NCBI GenBank assembly: GCA_022842745.1
Contig: JALHPA010000027.1
Coordinates: 1 to 11,608, forward strand
DNA: 11,608 nt
Source: Pirellulales bacterium
GTDB lineage: Bacteria > Planctomycetota > Planctomycetia > Pirellulales > JALHPA01
Direction of reading: 5' to 3'
Below are positions 7,891 to 11,608 of this stretch, piece after piece (the stretch's first letter is position 1; each line of letters starts with the position of its first letter). The notes below the pieces were generated by a model. It searched no databases. It was not told the origin of the DNA and saw only the letters and a program-made list of their open reading frames with translations. The position numbers were made by a program, and so were the translations under genes.

Positions 7891-8090
7891 GGGGCGAAAA
7901 CCAATCGTTCGAGCGACTACACTGGTTTGGTCGGACGGATATGGGATTTTACTTGGCTGCGGGGGCGATGGATCGGGGTTGCACGCTGCTGTCCACGCAA
8001 AGGAGGTGCGACGGGCCGAGCGCGGGACGTAACCAGAATTGCGGCTCAATCATTCATCAACGGTGCGGTTCGGTGTCCTTGAGTGTGGGA

Positions 8091-8097
8091 AAGGAGG
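8091..8097 (+). promoter_or_regulatory. Ribosome binding site deciding the prenyltransferase-repeat gene start
   Basis: AAGGAGG lies four bases before the GTG at 8102, a strong match at slightly short spacing. An ATG at 8123 is too far from it, and a TTG at 8039 at the head of the open frame has no site of its own. Confidence 0.6.
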
Positions 8098-8101
8098 GAA
8101 C

Positions 8102-9259
8102 GTGGGACGAAATGCAAGTTGGATGCGCCGTGGGTCGCTGTCGGTGGCGACGGTGGCGCTATTGTGGGGGCTGGCGGCGGCCGCGCAGGCGGAAGGGGAG
8201 TGGGAGTCCACTCCGGAGGCCAGGGCGGCTTTGGACAAGGGGCTGGAATGGCTGGCCAAGAATCAGACCGCGGAAGGGAATTGGGGATCGAACGATTTAG
8301 GGCTGGTGAGCATGGGGGCGCTGGCATTTCTGGCGGCGGGGCACGGACCTGGGCGGGGGAAGTATGGGCAGAACGTGGAACGGGCGCTGGGTTTTGTCGT
8401 GCGGGGGGCGAAGCCCTCGGGATTATTGAACATTTCCGACGCCCAGCGGGACATGTACAACCACGGGCTCAGCGCGTTTGTGCTGGGGCAGGCGTACGGG
8501 ATATCGGACGATGCGAGGATTGGAACCACTTTGGAGAAGGCGCTGGCGCTGATCGCGGCGACGCAATGCCGGGACGGAGGATGGGATTACCAAGCGCGCA
8601 GCCACGAGCGAGGACACGATCTGAGCCTGGCCGTGATGCAAGCCAAGGCGCTGCGAAGCGCCATGGATAGCGGATTCGAGGTCTCGCCCGAGGTAGTGCG
8701 GCTGGCGATCCAGAGCGTTCGCGAACATTACGCGCCGCGGGGGGGCCGACAGGGGCAGGTGGACGAGCGGCAGGTCCCTGGACAGTTTACGTACGACAAG
8801 GGGGGTGGCAACGCTTCGACGGCGATGGCGGCGTGCGGAGTGGTGTGCCTGCAGGAATTTGGGCAATACGAAGACTGGCGGATACCGAAGAGCATGCGGC
8901 CGGTGAACGAGGCGATTCGGATGCTGCCGGCGGCGAAGGAGGGGGATGGGCTGATGCCATTTGACGCCTACACACTGTACTACGTGGGGCAGGCGCTGTA
9001 TCAGGTAGGGGGAGAGGATTGGAAGGCAGGCTATCCGAAGCTGCGGGACCACCTTGTGCGCTCGCAGGTCCAGTCGCCGGGAGAGGCCAGCCGGGATGGG
9101 TGCTGGGTCGATCAGGGGCGACAGGGTGGGGGCCGAGTGGGAGGGAAGCCGGGCCAGTTGTACGGGACGAGCGTGGCGTGTTTTGTCCTAGCGATTCCTA
9201 ATCGCTATTTGCCCATATTGCAGGAGGGCAAAATCCGACAGTTTCAGGTCGAGCGATAG
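8102..9259 (+). CDS. Exported prenyltransferase/squalene-cyclase-repeat protein
   Basis: A 385-residue protein with a clear Sec signal peptide: basic n-region MGRNASWMRRG, hydrophobic core SLSVATVALLWGLAAAA (12-28) and an AQA cleavage site near residue 30. The mature part resembles the alpha/alpha-barrel of prenyltransferases and squalene-hopene cyclases. Its repeats contain the QW-like elements LEWLAKNQTAEGNWG (48-62) and AATQCRDGGWDYQ (152-164), then NASTAMAACGVVCLQEFG (237-254), MPFDAYTLYYVGQALYQVGG (285-304) and RDGCWV, then YGTSVACFVLAIPNRYLPI near the end. No DxDD cyclase motif is visible and the protein is exported, so a terpene cyclase is unlikely; a binding or structural role is more probable. 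Such proteins are common in planctomycetes, and their function is not established. The GTG start at 8102 follows AAGGAGG. G-ending codons and G tracts are strikingly frequent. It probably shares a transcript with the BatA-like gene 62 bases downstream. Confidence 0.82.
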   Translation: MGRNASWMRRGSLSVATVALLWGLAAAAQAEGEWESTPEARAALDKGLEWLAKNQTAEGNWGSNDLGLVSMGALAFLAAGHGPGRGKYGQNVERALGFVVRGAKPSGLLNISDAQRDMYNHGLSAFVLGQAYGISDDARIGTTLEKALALIAATQCRDGGWDYQARSHERGHDLSLAVMQAKALRSAMDSGFEVSPEVVRLAIQSVREHYAPRGGRQGQVDERQVPGQFTYDKGGGNASTAMAACGVVCLQEFGQYEDWRIPKSMRPVNEAIRMLPAAKEGDGLMPFDAYTLYYVGQALYQVGGEDWKAGYPKLRDHLVRSQVQSPGEASRDGCWVDQGRQGGGRVGGKPGQLYGTSVACFVLAIPNRYLPILQEGKIRQFQVER

Positions 9260-9265
9260 GATCCC

Positions 9266-9325
9266 ATGAACGACCGCATTCAGGTAACCGGTAACGGGAA
9301 GTCGGAAGGAAGGCGATCCGGATGA
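9266..9325 (+). CDS. Possible 19-residue micro-ORF overlapping the next start
   Basis: ATG at 9266 opens a 19-codon frame (MNDRIQVTGNGKSEGRRSG) whose TGA (9323-9325) overlaps the ATG of the BatA-like gene in an ATGA arrangement. AGGA lies four bases upstream, overlapping the previous gene's TAG stop. This geometry is typical of translational coupling, but an ORF this short can arise by chance and no known peptide is recognised. Confidence 0.25.
   Translation: MNDRIQVTGNGKSEGRRSG
9304..9313 (+). promoter_or_regulatory. Strong ribosome binding site of the BatA-like gene
   Basis: GGAAGGAAGG, a doubled purine motif, lies eight bases before the ATG at 9322 and fixes that start. Confidence 0.75.
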
Positions 9326-11608
9326 TAAGTTTTCTGCCTGGATTCGCGGCGTTCGCGGCTGCGGGGCTGATCGCGGCCGCGGCGCCGACGTTGATTCACC
9401 TATTGAATCGGCGGCGGTTCCGGGTGGTTTCTTGGGGGGCGATGGATTTCTTGCGAGTGGCGATGAAGCGCAGCCGGCGGTTGGTGCGGCTGCGCGATTT
9501 AGCGCTGTTGACGTTGCGGACGGCGGCCGTGCTGCTGTTTGGCCTGGCGCTGGCGCGGCCGTTTTTTGGGGGGGGCGGGTCCGTCGCCGACCCAGGCCAA
9601 CCGGTGCATGCGGTGTTGATCGTGGACAATAGCCTGAGCATGGGGTATCGCCGCGGCTTGGAGGGGACGGTGCTCGATGAGGCGAAACGGCGAGGGGGGG
9701 AATTTATCGAGAGCTTGAACGAGCGAAGTTGGATTTCGGTGGCGCCTTTGTGCGGGGGGGAGGGAGCGCCGTCCAGCGACCCCTATCCCAATCGGGCGGA
9801 GGCATTGTCGGCGTTGGCGCGGATCGAGACGGTCGATCGGCGGGGTTCGGCGGCGCGGATCGTGGAATTGGCGGCCGAAGCCTGCCGCCGAGCGCCTCAA
9901 TTCAGCGCCGCGGCGACACGGATCGTGTTTCTGGGAGATCAACAACAGGCGAATTGGCCGAGCGGCGAGCCTTCGGGGCAATTGGCGGCGCTGCCGGAGC
10001 TGCAAGTGGTCGATGTCTCGGGCGGGGCGCGCGAGAATAGCTGGATCGAGGACCTGTACGCCCAGGACGGGGTCGCCGACGCCGAGACGCCGACGACCTT
10101 CGTGGTGCGCGTGCGGCATCAAGGCGCGGGACCGAGGAAGGACGTACCGGTTGCCTTGCAGGTGGGAGACGATCCGCCGATGGTCAAGACGATGGACCTT
10201 GTGCCTGGACAGAGAGCCGAAGTGGCGTTCTTGCACCAATTCGAGCCGAACGCCGCGCGGGGGGGGGTAACGTACGTGCCGGTGAAGGCGTCGCTGAGCG
10301 AAGACCGGCTGCCTGAGGACGACGTGCGATATCTGGAAATGCCGGTGGTGGCGCGGCTGCCGGTGGCGTTTGTCGATCCAGTTGGCGATAGCGAGGATCC
10401 GAGCCGGGAGCGATTCGGGGAAACGTGGCCGCTGCGGAGGCTGCTGTCGCCGAAGGCCAGGGCGGGAGATGAACCGGCGGCGCTGGTGCAGGTTCGGCAG
10501 TTGCGAATCGATCAGCTTGACCGGGAAGCACTGCGCGACGTTCGGCTGGCCGTGGTGGCGGGGGTCGAGCGGCCGGGAGGGGCGGTGCGGCTGCTGCGGG
10601 AGTACGTGGAGCAAGGGGGACAGTTGCTGATCGCGGCGGGGGGGGAATTCGACCCGGTGGGTTGGAACGAGGATGGCTGGCAAGAGGGGGAAGGAGTGTT
10701 GCCTGCGCCGGTGGAGAGTCGGCTGATGGATGTATTGGCCGGGGAGGGGGGAGGGCCGCCGTTTTATGTGAACTATGACTCACTTTCGGCAGGGCTGTTT
10801 GAATTGCCGGACACGAGCCGGGAGGACCATGTGCGGCTGTTCACGCTGGGTGGGGAGACCGGATGGAGGCCGTTGTTTTTCAGGGCGATTCGCTGCGAAT
10901 TGGACGGACCGGCGTGGGCGGGGATCCAGGAGAGGGAGGCCGCGGCGCAAGCGGCGGCCCAGAATGCGGGAAGTGCGACGGGGAATGCTGCAAGCACCGC
11001 GAAGGGGGAGAGAGTCGAGTCGGAGGAAGGCTCGGCGGGGGGGCGAGCGGGGACGACGAAACGGGTTGAACCGCCGGATTGGTTGGATTGGGGGACCGAA
11101 GGGGGGACGGGCGCGGCGGACGACAATCGGGGGACGGAGGAGAGAGGGGGGAAGCGATTGTCCCGTCCGCGAGTATTGGCAGCGTTCTCCAATGGCGTGC
11201 CGTACCTGGTGGAGCGAGAGATTGGGAAAGGGAGGGTGGTGTTTGCGTCCAGCGGGTTAACGACCGAGTGGAGCCTGATCGCGAAGACGGATTTGATGTA
11301 CCTGTTCGATCGGCTAATGCGCTCGATGATTTTGCGGACGCTGTCCACGAGGAATTTGAGTACCGCGGAGGCGATCACACTGTCAGTGGGGAACGACCGG
11401 CAGGGGACGTATTCGGTCCGCCGCCCGGACGGACGGGTCGAACCGTTGACGGTGGAGGCATTAGGGGAGGAGGCGTTTGGGTTGACGATTCGGGGGGCGT
11501 GGGAGCGGGGCGTATACGAGGTGCGGAAGGAGCGTGGGAGCGGAGAAAGCGAGGGGAGGCAGGGAGAGGCGCCGGCTCCGATCGCGCTGGCAGTGAACGG
11601 CCCGGCGG
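9322..11608 (+). CDS. BatA-type membrane protein with VWA domain (3' end beyond window)
   Basis: An uninterrupted frame of 762 codons runs off the right edge. The N-terminus is the BatA/aerotolerance-type anchor (TIGR02226-like): a hydrophobic helix (4-28), then HLLNRRRFRVVSWGAMDFL (26-44), a basic KRSRRLVRLRDL and a second helix (60-79) ending LARPF. A VWA-like domain follows, with the metal-binding DxSxS as VDNSLSMGY (D102, S104, S106) and IVFLGDQQQ (201-209) near the second metal loop. The usual loop-2 threonine is not clear (RRGSAA, 174-179), so metal binding may be altered. Beyond about 240 lie a beta-rich domain and a Rossmann-like segment (VRLAVVAGVERPGG, then LLREYVEQGGQLLIAAGGEF, 424-443) seen in planctomycete BatA proteins. 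That domain is split by a low-complexity stretch (about 538-615) before FSNGVPYLVEREIGKGRVVF (622-641). MoxR and DUF58 genes, frequent partners of BatA proteins, are not visible here. Confidence 0.87.
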   Translation, partial: MISFLPGFAAFAAAGLIAAAAPTLIHLLNRRRFRVVSWGAMDFLRVAMKRSRRLVRLRDLALLTLRTAAVLLFGLALARPFFGGGGSVADPGQPVHAVLIVDNSLSMGYRRGLEGTVLDEAKRRGGEFIESLNERSWISVAPLCGGEGAPSSDPYPNRAEALSALARIETVDRRGSAARIVELAAEACRRAPQFSAAATRIVFLGDQQQANWPSGEPSGQLAALPELQVVDVSGGARENSWIEDLYAQDGVADAETPTTFVVRVRHQGAGPRKDVPVALQVGDDPPMVKTMDLVPGQRAEVAFLHQFEPNAARGGVTYVPVKASLSEDRLPEDDVRYLEMPVVARLPVAFVDPVGDSEDPSRERFGETWPLRRLLSPKARAGDEPAALVQVRQLRIDQLDREALRDVRLAVVAGVERPGGAVRLLREYVEQGGQLLIAAGGEFDPVGWNEDGWQEGEGVLPAPVESRLMDVLAGEGGGPPFYVNYDSLSAGLFELPDTSREDHVRLFTLGGETGWRPLFFRAIRCELDGPAWAGIQEREAAAQAAAQNAGSATGNAASTAKGERVESEEGSAGGRAGTTKRVEPPDWLDWGTEGGTGAADDNRGTEERGGKRLSRPRVLAAFSNGVPYLVEREIGKGRVVFASSGLTTEWSLIAKTDLMYLFDRLMRSMILRTLSTRNLSTAEAITLSVGNDRQGTYSVRRPDGRVEPLTVEALGEEAFGLTIRGAWERGVYEVRKERGSGESEGRQGEAPAPIALAVNGPA
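9562..9575 (+). other. T6G8 homopolymer pair inside the BatA-like gene
   Basis: Six T followed directly by eight G, encoding FFGGG just after the second membrane helix. Gain of one G would lead to a stop at 9630-9632. Loss of one G leads to a stop near 9617-9619. Either change would leave only the membrane anchor without the VWA domain. It is a potential slippage site; whether it slips cannot be seen here. Confidence 0.4.

Larger units (their letters stand above)
7753..8101. other. Divergent intergenic region between carB and the prenyltransferase-repeat gene
   Basis: These 349 bases hold the 5' ends of two divergent genes and no convincing protein gene. Visible elements are a possible carB promoter (7861-7890), a 6-bp inverted repeat AAACCA/TGGTTT (7898-7903 with 7923-7928), an orphan anti-Shine-Dalgarno complement (7999-8008), and the working ribosome binding site at 8091-8097. 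If carB instead began at 7815, the gap would be 286 bases. No promoter for the rightward genes could be assigned. Confidence 0.5.

Noticed and set aside
7941..8300. A 119-codon + strand open frame starting upstream of the prenyltransferase-repeat gene
   Set aside because: Its second half overlaps the signal peptide and first repeat of the real gene in another frame, and it has no ribosome binding site or recognisable domain.
9567..9580. Reading the T6G8 tract as a sequencing frameshift that breaks the gene
   Set aside because: The frame as given runs unbroken from the BatA anchor into a proper VWA DNSLS motif, so no correction is needed.
9499..10683. A 394-codon minus-strand open frame antisense to the BatA-like gene
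   Set aside because: The product is Arg/Pro/His-rich low complexity, typical of a mirror of GGG/GCG/CGG codons. The + strand frame carries the BatA anchor and VWA motif.
10773..11378. A 201-codon minus-strand open frame near the right edge
   Set aside because: Antisense to the continuous BatA-like frame; no domain, signal or ribosome binding site support.

Overview
This is a GC-rich chromosomal window, most likely from a member of the Planctomycetota (inference). Two features point there. At the left edge is the N-terminus of a DUF1501 protein with a twin-arginine signal. At the right edge an exported prenyltransferase/squalene-cyclase-repeat protein is followed by a BatA-type membrane protein with a von Willebrand factor A (VWA) domain. 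Both types are common in planctomycete genomes. No tRNA, rRNA, CRISPR array, insertion sequence or phage gene was seen.

Layout, left to right. 1-377 (-): 5' part of a DUF1501 gene, cut by the window edge. 492-1292 (-): DedA/VTT-family membrane protein with an extra acidic tail. 1465-2271 (+): class I SAM-dependent methyltransferase, divergent from the DedA gene. 2346-3869 (+): cardiolipin synthase with two intact HKD motifs. 3901-4320 (-): mechanosensitive channel mscL, convergent with the cardiolipin synthase gene. 4483-7752 (-): carB, the large subunit of carbamoyl-phosphate synthase, probably starting at a GTG. 7753-8101: a 349-base divergent intergenic region. 8102-9259 (+): exported prenyltransferase-repeat protein. 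9322-11608 (+): BatA/VWA membrane protein running off the right edge.

Functionally, 492-4320 is enriched in cell-membrane genes: a putative lipid transporter/scramblase (DedA), a phospholipid synthase and an osmotic safety valve. A methyltransferase of unknown substrate lies between the first two. carB is a housekeeping gene feeding pyrimidine and arginine synthesis; carA is not in the window. The last two genes look like one transcription unit. Their coding strand is unusually rich in G tracts and G-ending codons compared with every other gene here, including the other + strand genes.

No clearly new defence, toxin or mobile system is visible. The points most worth a second look are the G-tract and codon-usage shift from about 8100 onward, a T6G8 homopolymer at the membrane/VWA boundary of the BatA-like gene, a 20-codon micro-ORF that overlaps that gene's start, and a low-complexity insertion inside the same protein. 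Several starts were moved from the longest open frame to the one supported by a ribosome binding site or family alignment (1465, 4320, 7752, 8102).
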